Assembly: GCA_020726505.1 (NCBI GenBank)
Contig: JAHLEZ010000007.1
Span: 1,550,001-1,614,000, forward strand
Reading direction: 5' to 3'
Source of the DNA: Leptodontidium sp. MPI-SDFR-AT-0119
Lineage: Eukaryota; Ascomycota; Leotiomycetes; Helotiales; Leptodontidiaceae
Length of the DNA stretch: 64,000 nt
Shown: positions 23,191 to 36,394 of the stretch, one piece after another
Layout of the letters: every line of letters begins with the position of its first letter
Numbering within the stretch: position 1 is the first letter of the stretch
Notes under the pieces: generated by a model
The model's input: only the letters and a program-made list of their open reading frames with translations
Databases searched by the model: none
What the model was told of the DNA's origin: nothing
Translations under genes and position numbers: made by a program

Positions 23191-25932
23191 ATGCGACCTC
23201 CGAGAATCATCATAGCCGTGGCCTTCTTCGTGACCACGGTCTTCTTGACATTCCTCACTCTCCGCTCCTCTCACCAGCCGCAGACGATTACAACAAGTTC
23301 TGTAGCGACGCCGAAGACAGGCATACGATCATTCTTTACCTTTCGAGCACCATTCTCCCTCTTTCCGCCCAATGCCATCATCACTTTAACCCATGATAAT
23401 ACGACTGCTTTCCTAGCACGACCCGCCGGTTTTGGGCCTCAGCTACCTTCGAGCGGTCTCAAGGGACAGGTATGGATTGGGAGTGGGTTCGGAGATGATA
23501 GCATACGGCAGGGAACGATTGCTGCCGGTGCGGAGGGGGAATTAGGATGTAGTGATGTGCTCGAGAGGGGTGATGGCTACGCAAAATCGAGCGCGGCCAC
23601 ATCTGACGGGGGAAAGCCCACAGATGGAAAGGCTGCGACGAGTGCGGGGAAATCAAAGCCTCAGAAGCGGGCAACGGATGAGGACGGACCATTTGATGAC
23701 GAGAATACTCAGCAGGATGAATCTGGCGTGAAGGAGGATACCACGAAACCTCATGTAGACGACGGCACTGACGACTATTTACACCACCCCTTACCAGAGT
23801 CAACAGTCACCAAACCGAATGAGAAAACCCCAGCGGATTCGAAAGGAGACCATGCGGATATCCAGTCGATACAAGAAGGAGCAGAGATTGCAGGAAAGAT
23901 TGTGCTTTTAAGCCGTGGTGGATGTGGTTTCCTGGAGAAAGTGAAGTGGGCACAGAGAAGAGGGGCAATTGCTCTTATGGTTGGTGATGATGTACAAGGA
24001 GGACCTCTGATCCAGATGTATGCTCGGGGGGATACCTCGAATGTTACGATTCCGTCTATATTCACGTCGAGAACTACAGCACATCTTCTATCATCGTTGA
24101 TTGGCCCTGGAAGTTTCATTGAGGATGTGGTGGATGAGAATGGGAAAGGGAGTCTCAAGCTTCAGTTTACAGACAAGCCCAAGAAAGGAGTGAAGGGGCA
24201 AGGTTCTCATCCAACATTCACGCCTACCACGGGAATGCTGAAAGCTACTGCAGCCCCACGACCAGTATCGACGGTTTCCCGCAAGGCCAAGGGTGTTGAA
24301 AAGGTTCCAGATACGCCAATGGAGAAACCAGGATGGTTCAGATCTATCTTCTTTGGTTCTGGGAGAGGGAGCTCTAAGTCGGAGATTAGTCGACCACCAG
24401 CTAGTGGTAGACTTGACTGGGTTCTGGTTGATGAGTGGAAGGATGATGATGAAGCAACGACCAAGAAAGTTTCAACAAAACCGAAGAAAGTCGAAGATAA
24501 TAAAGTCACTGGGGAGATTAAGCCGGCTGCAAAGGCTCCTGGGGATGACTTCCAAATAGGTGTTCAGGATTGGCGTGATCCTGATTTGGTTGTGAAGCCC
24601 GGAAAGGATGCAGAGGTGGCGGGGAAAGTGCCAGTAGCTAAGACTGAAGGAAAACCGGGTGCTGCACTTCCAAATGGAGCCCCAATTCCAACAGGCGCTG
24701 GAAAAAAGCAGACTGGAGGTGCTGTTCAGGAAATTCCTGGATTATCTTCTCCACTTAGAGGTGGCAGCACCACTCCAGGAAGTGGAGAATACCCAAGCAA
24801 AGGGCCAGAGACTGTTCAAGTGACAGAGCAGAAAGACCATTCGACTACGGATGGAAAGTCGAATGGTTTGCTCACCACAATCTTTGGTGCTGACGAGGAG
24901 AATGTGGAAATCTTACCCAACAAGAACGCACAAGTCCAGCCGGCAGACGAAGAGGAGAGAGATGGAGATGACGAGCAGGAAGGGTTGTGGGTCACATTGA
25001 CGCCGACGAGTGGAGCAAGCCCATTTCTTGACACACTTTTAGTCTTGGTTGTAAGCCCGCTGGTTACCTTGACTGTGGTTTATGCGCTTCTGTTGATCAG
25101 ATCTCGGATACGACGCCGTCGTTGGAGAGCACCGAAGTCCGTTGTGGAAAGATTACCTGTCAGGACATACCAGACCATAGTCCCATCGAGGACCCCATCT
25201 CCAAGGACACCTAGGACACCAAGTCCTAACAGTTCCACGGCTACTACTCCTCTTCTACAAAACTCACCGCGGACGAGACCACGTCCACGATCAAGAACTA
25301 CAAGCGGGTTACCAGAACCTGGAGACTCGATGCGCAGTTCCAATCCATTACAAGTCCCAGTTATGCCACCTCGAGCACCCGAGCATGAGAAAAATGCAAG
25401 CGAGTCTAGCGAATGGAGAAAACACATGGGTAAACAGGTCGAGTGTGTTGTTTGTCTTGAAGAGTATGTCGCTGGTGTTAGTCGTGTGATGAGTCTACCT
25501 TGTGGTCATGAGTTCCACGTCGATTGCATGTAAGTTTCTACAATACATTCTGCCCTTGAACTCATACTGATAACATGCAGTACGCCTTGGCTGACCACAC
25601 GTCGACGAACATGTCCAATCTGTAAGGGTGACGTTGTACGTTCTCTTGCACGTGGATCTCCATCGAGTCCCCGGTATGAGCCATACCAGGATGACAGTGA
25701 TGACGATATCCAAGCACAAGTAGTCGAAACAGTCAACAATTCCTCCTCATCCGCGCTACCCATCGGCGGTAGCTACGATAGCCGGTCAGATATCGAGCAA
25801 GGCATAGCGTCTCCAACGCCTACACGACCACGCAGAGTCCAACAATCTAGTAGCTGGCGAGCACTACTAGCAAGCAGTCTCGGTTCCTCATCACGAAGTC
25901 CTCAACCACAGCCAGAAGATCGTGACAGGTGA
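23191..25932 (+). CDS. PA-TM-RING ubiquitin ligase (RNF13/GRAIL-type)
   Basis: Two exons (23191-25529, 25581-25932) give 896 residues. An N-terminal signal/anchor (IIIAVAFFVTTVFLTFLTL) is followed by a protease-associated domain that is split. Its first strands (residues 60-120) are separated by an acidic Ser/Asp/Glu-rich insert (about 130-225) from GKIVLLSRGGCGFLEKVKWA and the remaining part to about 310. A disordered stretch leads to a second membrane helix (about 612-640), then a basic Ser/Pro linker and a RING-H2 finger (CVVCLEEY ... CGHEFHVDCI ... CPICK, about 752-800). Such proteins sit in endosomal, vacuolar or Golgi membranes and ubiquitinate membrane cargo. The only intron falls inside the RING. 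The C-terminal 100 residues are Ser-rich. Confidence 0.9.
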
Positions 25933-27055
25933 CCACAGACGTGATCTTTATTTTCCGATTCATACACACCGCTTCATCAAGCCGTGTTTCTTTTTCATAG
26001 GTGTATAGGGAACCCGTTGATGGGCAGGCAACTGGGTGTGGGGGTTTACGGATCGGAGCACAGCGACAGGCGCATACCACTCGTTTACAGACTTTCCTTT
26101 TCCTTTTTTCATTTGCGGTACCCAGTGCCAGGGAGCGTTTTCGTCGTTTCGCGGATATAATATAATATCCCCTTTCGCGACGACGGAAACCTAGGGCAGG
26201 GGTCGGTTTGTAAGTATAGTCAGTCGGTGGGAGGGACATGAGGCGTGTAGAGGATACCAAATGTCCTGTTTTTGTTGGCAGGGGTTGTTTTTTCATAGAG
26301 GAATGAATGAGAGAGTTTTGAATCGTCGAGTGTTACCCCTTCGGCGTGAGAATTGCCTGGGGGTGTTTGAACCCATTCTGGAATCTTCAGTAGTATCTAA
26401 GTATGAAGGTATGAGGTAGGAAACGGAACTTAGGTAATTGACCTGCTAGTTGTCATGGCCTTAGACAACGTTCTGTGATCGCACAGCCCCGGCCCTCCCC
26501 CTTTCACTGCTTCCATCCCTCCCACCACACTGCCTCTTTGCTCCTTACCTAGCCTAATGATGGGCGCCGAGTGATCCCTAACCTGATGACTCGCTGATAT
26601 AGTGTGGTGTTGTGCTGATGGTGATTTTCTGGGGAGGAGATCGTTGTTGTTTTGGGGAGACTCGCTTATTTGTTTGGCTTTGCTTTAGGCGTGTATGCCC
26701 CTCCCCACCGCCTTTTCACGAGGTAATTCCCAAGAGGCATCAGTTGAGTGAATGGAGAGTGTGAATCTGTTTCCTCCTCTTTGATGAAAAGACGCGGTGT
26801 AAATCTGAAGAATTTAATCTGATGGAAGGGGGAGCAGTCAGGCCGGCGACGCAGACATGTGTTGTCACTGTGATTGTTTGTTTACTTGTATTGTAGTCTC
26901 ATCTATAACTACGTAGCTGAACAAAGTGGATTATGTACCTCTCTCAACGCCAAACCCCCTATCGGTCTATGGATCTATCTAATGCACGCTGATGCAGATT
27001 CTCTTTCCTATCATACACATCCCCTCCCTCCTTCCCCTCTCACCCAAATAGATCT
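25933..27055. other. Convergent 3' intergenic region
   Basis: Space between the PA-RING gene and the ABC1 kinase gene. No supported coding sequence. C/T-rich blocks around 26480-26540 and 27005-27055. Confidence 0.45.
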
Positions 27056-29162
27056 CTACCCCTCAAATACATCATGTTGCAACTCAACCCCAAATTGATC
27101 TTTCGCAATATACCTCATCTGCTTCTCCAGATCATCGTCCATACCATCCCCCCACCCAAGAACCTGCCTCACCCTGCTAGTCCACCAAACAACATCACTC
27201 CCAAACAGGACAAAGCGGAACAGGAGATGCCGCCACGCATTCACCCACCTCTGACCCAGACTCAGATCCTTATCATCCACCAAACTGCGGCTCGCCCACC
27301 ACCCCGTCATCTTGATGCGGTTGACCGGCGATCCGAGGTACTGGTTATTGCCCTGCACGATCCGCATATTGCGGCCTATAAAGAGAAGCTCGCGCGGGAA
27401 ATTCTCCTCTTCGGATAACACTTCGCGGATACCCTGGCGCATGCGCTCTTGTACTTCGTAGTGCCGTTCAGCGGGCGTGAGGCCCTTCAGCTCGCCCGTG
27501 ATGCGTTGCTTGGTGCTACTGTCTCCGCCCTCATACGGACGCATGAGTGTGGCCGAAGCAAACAGATCCGGGGCTTTGACACCCCAAGCACTTGTTATCT
27601 CGCTGAGGGTCTCATTATCGAAGGTCATGATCGCTTTCCAGAATTGGCAATACTGGCGTCTGAACCTCGGCGTCATGGACACGTACAACCCGTGGTCGAT
27701 GAGGACGAGTTCGGGCTGCCCGTTCGGTTGCCGTCGGATGAATATATTGCCTGGATGGGGATCGCAGTGGACGAGACCCCAGAGGAACATCTGCGCCGAG
27801 AAGAGGTCGATCATCGTTGTCATTACTTGTTTGAGGGAGAGGCCGAGTCCGCCCTTTCCGGAGCGGCCGCGCCAATCGTCGCGGTCTGGCTTGAGGAAAC
27901 CGGTGCCGTCGTTGGAACGGATTGAGGTTTTGGGTGGTGGGAGAGGTGTGCCTTTTGCTCCTGGGGAGCCTCGACCGTTTCCACCAACCCAGGTTCCTGT
28001 GAGGGTTTCTTTGTCCCAGAGGCGGACACCTTCGATCCATTCGGCTGTCATGATGCGTTTCGTGGATAGTTCGCGGTACACTTTCGGAATATAGACTCGC
28101 CCGCGAAGACGTGGTTCGCTTGATACCAACTGGGCCATCTTCTCGGAGTTGTTGGCTTCATTGACAAAGTCCGTTTCGAGCATGAGTCGTTCGGCGATAT
28201 AGGGTACGAGGCTATAAAAGGGAAGGTCGAACCAGTATGTGTAGACCTTCATCATGACCCTGGAATTGTTAGTTATGTCCAGCTGCTGGTGAGAGTGCCA
28301 CTTACTTGAAAGCCCAAAGATCCCATCCAACCTGCTGCTCAATCTCTCTCTTTTGCACCTTGATAGCAACCTCCCTCCCATCAGCCAATCTCGCCCAGTG
28401 GACCTGCGCAACAGATGCCGAAGCCCTAGCCTTCTTCTCCATAACCCCCTTCCCAGGTTCATTACTGAAACTAACACCAAAGACCTCCTCTGGACTCTTC
28501 CCTCCAAAATCTTCTCTAATGACCTTCTCCACATCACTCCAAGTATTCTGCGGCGCATCGTCGAACATCCGCGAGAACATCTTCTGGAATTCCGGCGGTA
28601 GAACTGCACTCTGCATAGCAATCGCCTGGCCGATCTTCAAGTATAGCCCTCCATTCTGGTGTAAGAGCGCGAAAAGCCTCTCTGCGTTCCTCAGGTGAAG
28701 GTCGGTGATATCCCCGCCGAATAATGGTTCCGGTCTGAAATTGAGCTTGTAGTCTAAAGCCACCACGATTCCCAAGCCGAATGTACGAAGTGACCGTGTT
28801 ATTGAAGAGGCGTAGAACTGCGAATCAAGAAAGTATAGACCTCCCCCCACAACACTGACAATCAACAGTCTGCGACCCCATTTTATCGAGCGTGGGTATA
28901 GTCTTGCAGGGCGTGCTTTTCCGAGGGATTCAGGGGATGGCGGAGTGAATGATTGGAACCTCTGGGATTGTATTGAACGGCTGGTATGTTTGGAGAAGTT
29001 GGTCTTGCTTGGTGCTATCGAGGGGCGTTCATGTCTGTGGAGGGTTTGGAGACTGCGGTTTGATATCTGCTGGAATGCTTGAGGTTGTCGCAAGCTTGTG
29101 TTTGTAGGTCTACATTTGAGCCCATTGCTGCGCAGATATTGACCTGCTGTACGCAGTGACAT
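27056..29162 (-). CDS. ABC1/ADCK/UbiB-family mitochondrial kinase-like protein
   Basis: Exons 29162-28306 and 28259-27056 give 686 residues; the start MSLRTAGQYLRSNGL gives a mitochondrial-type presequence. A membrane segment (LLIVSVVGGGLYFLD) is followed by the UbiB hallmark KxGQ (LYLKIGQAIAMQSAVLP, about residue 175) and SASVAQVH in place of a normal Gly loop. The catalytic VHCDPHPGNIF (about 470) and LIDHGLY follow. The insertion of about 60 residues (GNGRGSPGAKGTPLPPPK) before the catalytic loop is low-complexity. Closest in layout to yeast Mcp2/Cqd2-type members (ADCK1/5-like), inner-membrane proteins tied to lipid and coenzyme Q distribution. Subgroup assignment is by memory of family layout. 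Confidence 0.92.
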
Positions 29163-31642
29163 TGCTTCAAATAGGTGCAGACATTGATCTGGAACATAGG
29201 CTTCACTCAACCTTCAAAAAAAAGATGTCGTATATTCAGAGGTGTTGGTTGCCGTATTTATCTTAACTCCGATCTTGTCCGCCGGACTCGGATTCGGGAC
29301 GGGGAATTGGAATTCTCCCCCACTTTTTGCTTCGCTTATTACCTCCATCGAATGACAAAGAGGCACAGGTTGAAAGTTGAAAGACTTGAGATGAGTTGTT
29401 TTGTTTTGTTACCTGGTCTTTGAGTTTCTTGCCCGCATTTCTAATAAATCCTTACTCGTCAGGCAGAACTTATTGAGCTCAAGCGCTGCAAGGAATTGTC
29501 ACCAAATCAAAGTCATTTGGTACATGGTCGTACCGATGGTCGCAAGGACTTTGAAACGAGTCTCAAGTATGCAGAAGTCTAAAAATAAACAGCCTCAGCG
29601 TGAAAAGTATATCCTCGACAAGGAACAATTCACGAGACACAAATGTTTGTCTGTACTTCAAGTCTTCAATCAATCCTCGCCGGATATAAAGATGCAAGTG
29701 AGTGTTCTGATGGGTGGCATGCCGGGTAAATTCCAAAGTGATATGAAGCCACCCTGCCAGATGCAGCATCTTGTCCGCTCGCCTCTGCAAGCTTCCAGAA
29801 ACAGAGTTTCCGCGATGTCCCATGCCATATCAAAGACGCAAGGATATATCGCACTCCACAGTGTAATTGGAGTAATCTTCAAGGATAAAAATGCAGGTTG
29901 CAATCCCAGCAGCATCATCATCCCTAAACAGAGGGTCCGTTGATCCCGTCATATGCCTTGGGAGACTTGAAGAGGGTTCAATCTAGATGCAGTTTCCGGT
30001 TGGGAGTTTATGCTGAAAGTCCAGGCGAGGCCAGAGCATGCTGTACTGTACTCAGGTCTCGTCATGATCTGGCTGGGAAAGTTGAGATGCAGGTATTTCT
30101 GTGCAGCAGAGAGAAGTCTTGAGCTGGGATCTGAATAGCGTCACCGTCAGATTAGGACTAGCAGGACGGGCCAGGGACCGTGGGTATGGTGTCGCGATAA
30201 GTGTGACGGGTCTCCAGCGACCTGCAGATGATTGCAGAATCAGACCCACGATAATCATGGGCGGAAATGAGAGTTGCTGGGTTGAAGCTTGTACCTGGAG
30301 ATACCTGACGATACGCGGGACAGTTGTTTGAGAAATTGAGAGACGAGCCTCCAGTCTGGAATCTGGATTGGATAATGACATGGCAGCGAGCAGCAGGCTT
30401 GGATCTGATCTGCCCTATTCCTGGGGATAGCCCGCTTGTTATGCTGTGTGCACAGGTCCTTGTTTTGAGTGAGGGAACATTTGATATCTTCGTGACTTGG
30501 ACCTGTCACCACCAATATCAAATATCGTGACATTGGTCACGTCGTATCAATCAGTCAGATTCTTGTACTTGTACATACCTACACCTCACCTGTACGTCGT
30601 TGTTCGTATCCCGCCGTTTGCTTGCTCTATTCGTTCAGTGCAACGCGTGGAAGATCGTGGCTGAGCCGCTCTCTTGCCTTGGTCTTGTCCTTCTCCAGAA
30701 GTCCAGAATCCAGTCCTTTTCTCCCTCTCCCACTATCCTGTGCTGCTCCCCAGGGCCACTCAACGGACGAAACGATTGACTCAGTGAGATCCGACAGGCC
30801 CAAACCACCCACCTAGGTACCTCAGGGAGCCGCCTCTGCTGTGCTTGCTTACCTTCCGGCTCGTCTCGTCCTCTTCAACTAAAACATCGACATTAATTTA
30901 CCGCTTTATTGCGACGACAACCTTCCTTCCCTTCACCACAGTACTGCAGTACTTACACCAACCCACCATCACCACGCTCCTTCAACAATTATCGCAGGTC
31001 GTACTGCACCGCACTGTGCATTGTTCCACCTCTCGTCCAATCCTCCGGGTTGAACTTGCTCGCCAGAGAGTGGCTGGGTTGCCTCGCGGCCATTGGTGCC
31101 AAAGCTGCTGCAGGACAGGACATCGAATCGAATCGCTAACCATCATCCATCAGCAAGACCAGACCCAGCTTACCGTCGCCGTAAGCCCAGAACCGGAAGG
31201 TCGCGATAGTGTCAGGGCTTGAGAGTGCAGTAGTAGGCCGTAGTGTACTGTAGTTTGGAACTGCTGGACGCTATCCCCCGCCATTGGCTTTCCAGAATCC
31301 GAGTCTCGCCCTACGCACCACCCTCTATCTCATCGCCGCCATCCATCTGCCAACTTCACTCCACCTCAACCTCAACCTTCACCTCCGCCTTCGATTTAAT
31401 TCATCGACGAGGTGTCACTCTCGTTTCCTGGACAGGTCTGCGAGATCAATGCGAGCGCAAAAAGGCGGCGACATCGAATTTGCCGTATGCGGTTTCCCAT
31501 TAACTAGGAGATTACCTCATTCCGACGAAATATCGAAATCCTGCCTTGCGCATTGAGAGATCGCAACTCTTTCGCAGAGGCCGCGTCTTGAGGACGCCGG
31601 CACGAACGATCCTTTCCAAGCGCTCAATCTTCCGATCTCAAG
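29163..31642. other. Long intergenic region and palI leader
   Basis: About 2.5 kb. Open frames at 29401-29943 and on the opposite strand overlap and lack any recognisable feature. From about 30600 the sequence is pyrimidine-rich and leader-like, which suggests a long 5' leader for the downstream PalI gene. Confidence 0.4.
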
Positions 31643-33877
31643 ATGTTGAGGCCAGCGACCCCGTTGACGATATTGCTGTTCGCAGCATTCGTTCTACTCC
31701 TCATCTCCGTTCTTTCGACACCAATCATAAAACAGATCCCTCTGGCTTCGTTTGGAGGAGTTGATTTTGGTGTGTTTGGATATTGCCAGGGCACAAAATG
31801 TACCAGCATAGAGATTGGATACAATACAAGTCAGTGATTGAGACTGCGGGATTGCATGGTCCCAACGGCCAGCTGCATACGCCTGTGGATCTATTACTAA
31901 CTCTTTGTAGGGAGTCTATACAACAAGGAGCAAACGGACAGTTTCGATCTACCGACTGAGACAAGAGCGACTCTTTCAGCAATCCTCATTGTACACCCAA
32001 TCGCAGCACTATTCACCCTCGTCATGGCCGTGATGGCTGCAGCAGCACACTTCCACGCGCCCTCCCATTCCCCACGATATCTTCTCGGGATCTTCATCCT
32101 TAGTATTCTGACTTTAATTACCTCACTTCTGTCATTCTTGATTGATGTTCTACTCTTCGTTCCGCATATGGCATGGGGATCATACATTGTATTAGCAGCT
32201 ACTATTCTAATCGCTGCAAGTGGTATTGTATCCTGTGCAATGAGGAGAACTCTGGTCAGCCGCAAAGCAAGGAAGCGCCGTATTGCCGAGAATGCAGAGA
32301 TGAACGGGGAGAATTTCTACAACCGTCAAGGGCCAGAACCGGCGCCACTGGCTGCCAGTACCACTTTGGTTGGTAGTGAATCGGCGGTTGATAAATTACC
32401 TGCTTTTGCTACGTTTGAGATGGCAAAGAAGGATCCAGAGAGGACGAGTGATGAGAGGATTCCATTGACGACTAGGACTCCTACCGAGACCTCGCCAAAT
32501 GGAAATGGCGCTGCAGGAATGGGAGTTGACCGGTATGGAGGACCACCAAGAATGGGAGAGGCTCCACAGAGGGATCAATATGGCAATATTATTCCACGAC
32601 CAGGAGGTTATGGGGGAAGAGGTAGAGATCCTTCAGCCGATCCATCGTTGAATCGCCAATATTCGGACAATTCTATGAATTCAAGAGGGAGAGGAATGCC
32701 TGGTGGGTATAGAGGGGGACCAAGAGGGGGATACTCGAATGGACGTGGAGGACCGTCAAGAGGCGGTTATGGACCACCACGTGGGGGATATGGCGGGCCT
32801 TACAGAGATCCTATGGGTCCACCAGGTGGTGCTATGATGAGAGGTGGAAGAGGAGGAGCACCTCCAGCTTATGGAAGAGGTGGTTATGATAACAGAGGGC
32901 CTTCACCAGCTGGGTATGGTCAGAGGAGACCACAACCTGGGGGTTATGATCCATACGCGCCTCAGCAAGGAGAATATGCGGCATACAATCCTGATGATTC
33001 TAGGAGCAGTTTGCCTCGAGCTGAGTCGCCACCACCGTTGCCAGGGCTCGATACGGATGGACCTGTTGGGCAAGCTATTGAAATGGATGCTACTACAGGA
33101 AGCCCTTCGACTGCACCAAAAGGGTTTGGTCAATTTGGGAATATCAGAGAGAGTGATGGTGATGTAGCTGGAATGGTTGGACTCCAACAGCAGCGGTTAC
33201 AACAGCGGCAGACGGTGGACAGTGACGCGAGCAGATACAGTACTGAAGAGTAAGTTGTTCCAAGAGTCACGTTTTCAGACACTAACAAATCCAGTGCCTA
33301 CGTTCCACCGAGACAAGGATGGGGAGAAGGTGGTCGATCGTCTCCACTGAATCCCAATGCACCACCTGCTGAGCTGCCAAGTCCCATAACACCAGCTCAC
33401 AGACGGATAAGTTCAGCTGGAGACAACTACTATGAAGACGTGGATCCTCGATTCGCAACCGAAGCGCAAGCAACCGCTCCCGCAGCAGTTGGGATGGCGT
33501 CAGGTTACCCTCAGAGGAACCCATCAAACCAGAACCAGAACCTTCGACCCATCCAACCGGTCAGCAACTTAAACGGCAGCAATTCGTACGAAGATCTCCA
33601 ATCAGGATCACGTAGTCCCGCCGACTCAGACCGTTCGAACTTCACCTCGGTCTCACAGCGTGGAGTTAACCCCAGATGGAACGGCGGTCCAGGGTACGCT
33701 CCAATGCCAACAAGACGGCCTGCTCCCCAGCAGAATGATATCCTTCTCAACTCAAACCCCGACTTTCAATTACCGAGCGGTCGAGGAAGAGGTGGTTATC
33801 CTAGAGGAGGTGGACGACCAAGTCCAGGTCCAGGAATGGTACCGAACAGCGCGTATCCACCAACCAATGGGCTCTAA
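31643..33877 (+). CDS. palI: pH-response regulator PalI/Rim9
   Basis: Three exons (31643-31829, 31911-33249, 33295-33877) give 702 residues. Four membrane helices lie in the first 200: an N-terminal LTILLFAAFVLLLISVLS, then segments starting ILIVHPIAALFTLVMAVMAA, YLLGIFILSILTLITSLLSF and IVLAATILIAASGIV. A GVFGYC extracellular motif of the SUR7/PalI family follows helix 1. The long cytosolic tail is Arg-Gly-Gly-Tyr/Pro-rich (about 260-420), as in PalI of other Pezizomycotina. PalI helps the sensor PalH reach the plasma membrane in the ambient-pH PacC pathway. The first intron has a GTCAGT donor. The tail's RGG-like repeats are expected for the family and probably disordered. Confidence 0.92.
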
Positions 33878-35093
33878 ATGACATCTCTCCAAAGACGACG
33901 AAACTTTTCACCATTCGATCACGATCAATCACCACGTTACACCTCATCTCTGTCAAATACCCATCTCCGACACATAGCATATACCTACCACCACTTCATA
34001 CCTGCAAAACCGCGTAAATAATCTCGCTCTTCTTGCCTTGTTCGCTTCTCTTTTGTCCATACGAAACGCTACGGTTTGACATCGATAGAATATTCAATGG
34101 ATGGATATATCTGGTTTCGATGTTGGCCCTAATGGTTTCCTGGCGTTTAGGTTCTTTGATATCAATCTCGATCTCGATCTCGGAAACTGGATACTACCAC
34201 ATCACATCACCTCAGATCACACTCGAAATGATCGAATGGTATATCTACACAAAAGTTAGCCAGCCAACCAAACACACCCTGCCAGCTAGCTGTCTGTCCA
34301 TCTTCCATCGCCCGGTTCTGTAACATGTACATACAAACGACGCATCGATCAAAAATCCATATGCATCTCCCTCTTTTTCTTTCCAACTTCCAGTTCGGGT
34401 CTTTTTCGCAGCGGGTCTTGCTATTCAGGCTATTCATATCAAGTAGCCCTTCTAGGGAGGACGTTCTCTCTTACACGCACACAAAAGAATATGATGCAGG
34501 AGTGGTGGAGTTTTCTTGTTTGATTTTCCTTCTCCTGTTTGCTGGGGGATGGAGGGGGGAAGGTGGGGGATGAAGGGGAAGGGGGAAGGGGAAGGGGAAG
34601 GGAAGGTCTTGGCTACGCTGAAGCTTGAGATGAATGGTAGATATACGGAATGGGATGTGATCAGAGCTAGCGAGAGGTTTGCCACAGATTCACGAGATCT
34701 GGTGAGATGAGCAGGAGATAGTACGAGAGCCAATAATGAAGGCATTGCAAGACACGCTGAATCCTCTTGTGTCCTTCGCCGTGATCGCCCTCTCATAATG
34801 TCAAGGGGCATAAGTTCATTGATGTCGATATTCTGTATTGTATTGTCTACGCTATCCGAAGCTCCCTGTGTCTTCTCGCCCCTTGAGTGTACGCTCTCGC
34901 CGGCTCGCTCAACTTCAGAAGTCAGGGGTTCTAACGCAATGATAACAACAATGCAGTTCCTCTTCTTCTCTTCGCTATCCCAATCCACAACTCCTCCCAC
35001 CATATCCATCATATCGAGATCTAGGTCGGGGCATAGGATCGAACATGTACTCATCGTCACCAGAATCCTCTTGAGCCACCATGAAAAGCTTGA
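33878..35093. other. Convergent intergenic region with purine tract
   Basis: No supported gene. The 3' region of palI and of the C2H2 gene. A G/A tract around 34547-34606 (repeated GGGGAA units) can form a purine-only strand and possibly quadruplexes. Confidence 0.45.
34570..34606. repeat. GGGGAA-type purine tract
   Basis: Repeated GGGGAA/GGGAAG units on the plus strand, with at least four runs of three or more G close together. Quadruplex formation is possible in principle. Confidence 0.7.
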
Positions 35094-36394
35094 CTATTGC
35101 CACTCATTGGTTGGCACTTGTTGGTACCCATTCATTCCCGAGGTCGGTGTTTGAGTGGTGTACCCGTTTGTTGTCGGCAGGTTTGTTTGCTGGGAGGGAT
35201 TTTGAGGCAATCTCCTCAAATGATCACCCGGGTTGGCAGCCACGCCTCGTCCTGCTGCGCATTTCTCGAAGTGTCTCTTTCGTATATCAGAGCGGTTGTA
35301 TCCTTTTTTGCATAGAGGGCAAGTGAACTGTCGAGCATCAGTATCTGTGTAAGTCAGCTATGTTCAATACCTTGGTAGAGTTCTCTCTTTCGTGACTTAC
35401 GCCGAAGGAGGTGCCGTCTGAGTAGTGTTGTACGGCTGTAAGACTTTGCACAGCTTGGACATGGATACCTGCCATCGTCTCCTGGTACAGGCCTGGAAGT
35501 CGACGGGTTCCCCTGCTTGCCAACATGACCTTCGAAATGAGAGAAGCAGTCAGCTTGGATGGATGAATCATCAGAATAATTGAGGATGTTGGAATTTGGC
35601 TGATACGCAATACAACCTAATCCAAGGGAAATAGCCGACGCTTGGGTCAACGACACATATGGTCCATAGTTATTGGGTTGGTTTGGATTCAATTGCACAT
35701 TGAACCCCATGTGATAGTAGCCTCCATTCTGCACCTGGTGTGGCTGTTGAACAGTTGGTCCGGACATATAACTTTGAGGTGTCAAATTCTGATCATATGG
35801 AGAGGACTGCGCCGTTAGGGCGGGACTTGGTGGGATTGCGATGTAGCCCATGTACTGGGGTTGAGATGAAACACCGTAGTCCTGGCGAGGGTATGGTGCT
35901 GAAGCACTCTCATCCAAACCATAGGGCATCTCTTGGTACACAGACCGCGGAGGTTCGTTCATTTGAGCTTCTCTCTCAGCCTGCCGAACTGGCTGTCTTC
36001 CTCGCGACCATGAGTCGAAGTATGAGGTTAGTTTCGGGGAAGATTTTGTACTAGAACCTCTATGCAAGGCCTTTGCAAATTCCTTGATCGATCCCGACAG
36101 TGAATTCCTTCTCGGAGGTTCATGGGAATCTTGCTCCTTCAGTTGTTCATCTTGATCGAATTGCGATTCCATAGGGGTGTCATAGCCTGTGGCCATCTTG
36201 TCCGTTGTGCTGGGTTCTTCTTGAGGCTGAGTCTGTCGCGTTGGACTTGTTCCAGGGGATCTTGCACCACCGCTGACAACTGCTGGGTTTTGCGGCCAGG
36301 TACCAGGACGATCAAAGATTCTGTCTCGTTTTTTTCGACGACTGGCAGATGTACTCTGGACCCGTGGGTTCGAGGTTCTTTTGCAGCAGAGCAT
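35094..36394 (-). CDS. C2H2 zinc-finger protein, likely transcription factor
   Basis: Two exons (36394-35401, 35344-35094) give 414 residues from MLCCKRTSNPRVQ. A 5' extension up to 36631 is open, but holds a GTAAGT...ATGCAG intron-like stretch, so the N-terminus is uncertain. Two fingers sit near the C-terminus (about residues 318-370): CPSCAKSYSRTTLLRRHLLRH spans the intron, and the next is CPLCKKGYNRSDIRKRHFEKC, whose last ligand is Cys (C2HC). The linker HTDARQFT replaces the usual HTGEKPF. The rest is Pro/Gln/Tyr/Ser-rich, typical of a fungal activation region. Similar paired fingers occur in fungal regulators near secondary metabolite and development genes. Target unknown. Confidence 0.85.

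Noticed and set aside
29401..29943. 180-codon plus-strand frame
   Set aside because: Overlaps equally long minus-strand frames, has no recognisable motif and no leader or splice context.
34452..35060. 202-codon minus-strand frame
   Set aside because: The C-terminal half is translated from the purine tract (Ser-Pro repeats); composition explains the length.
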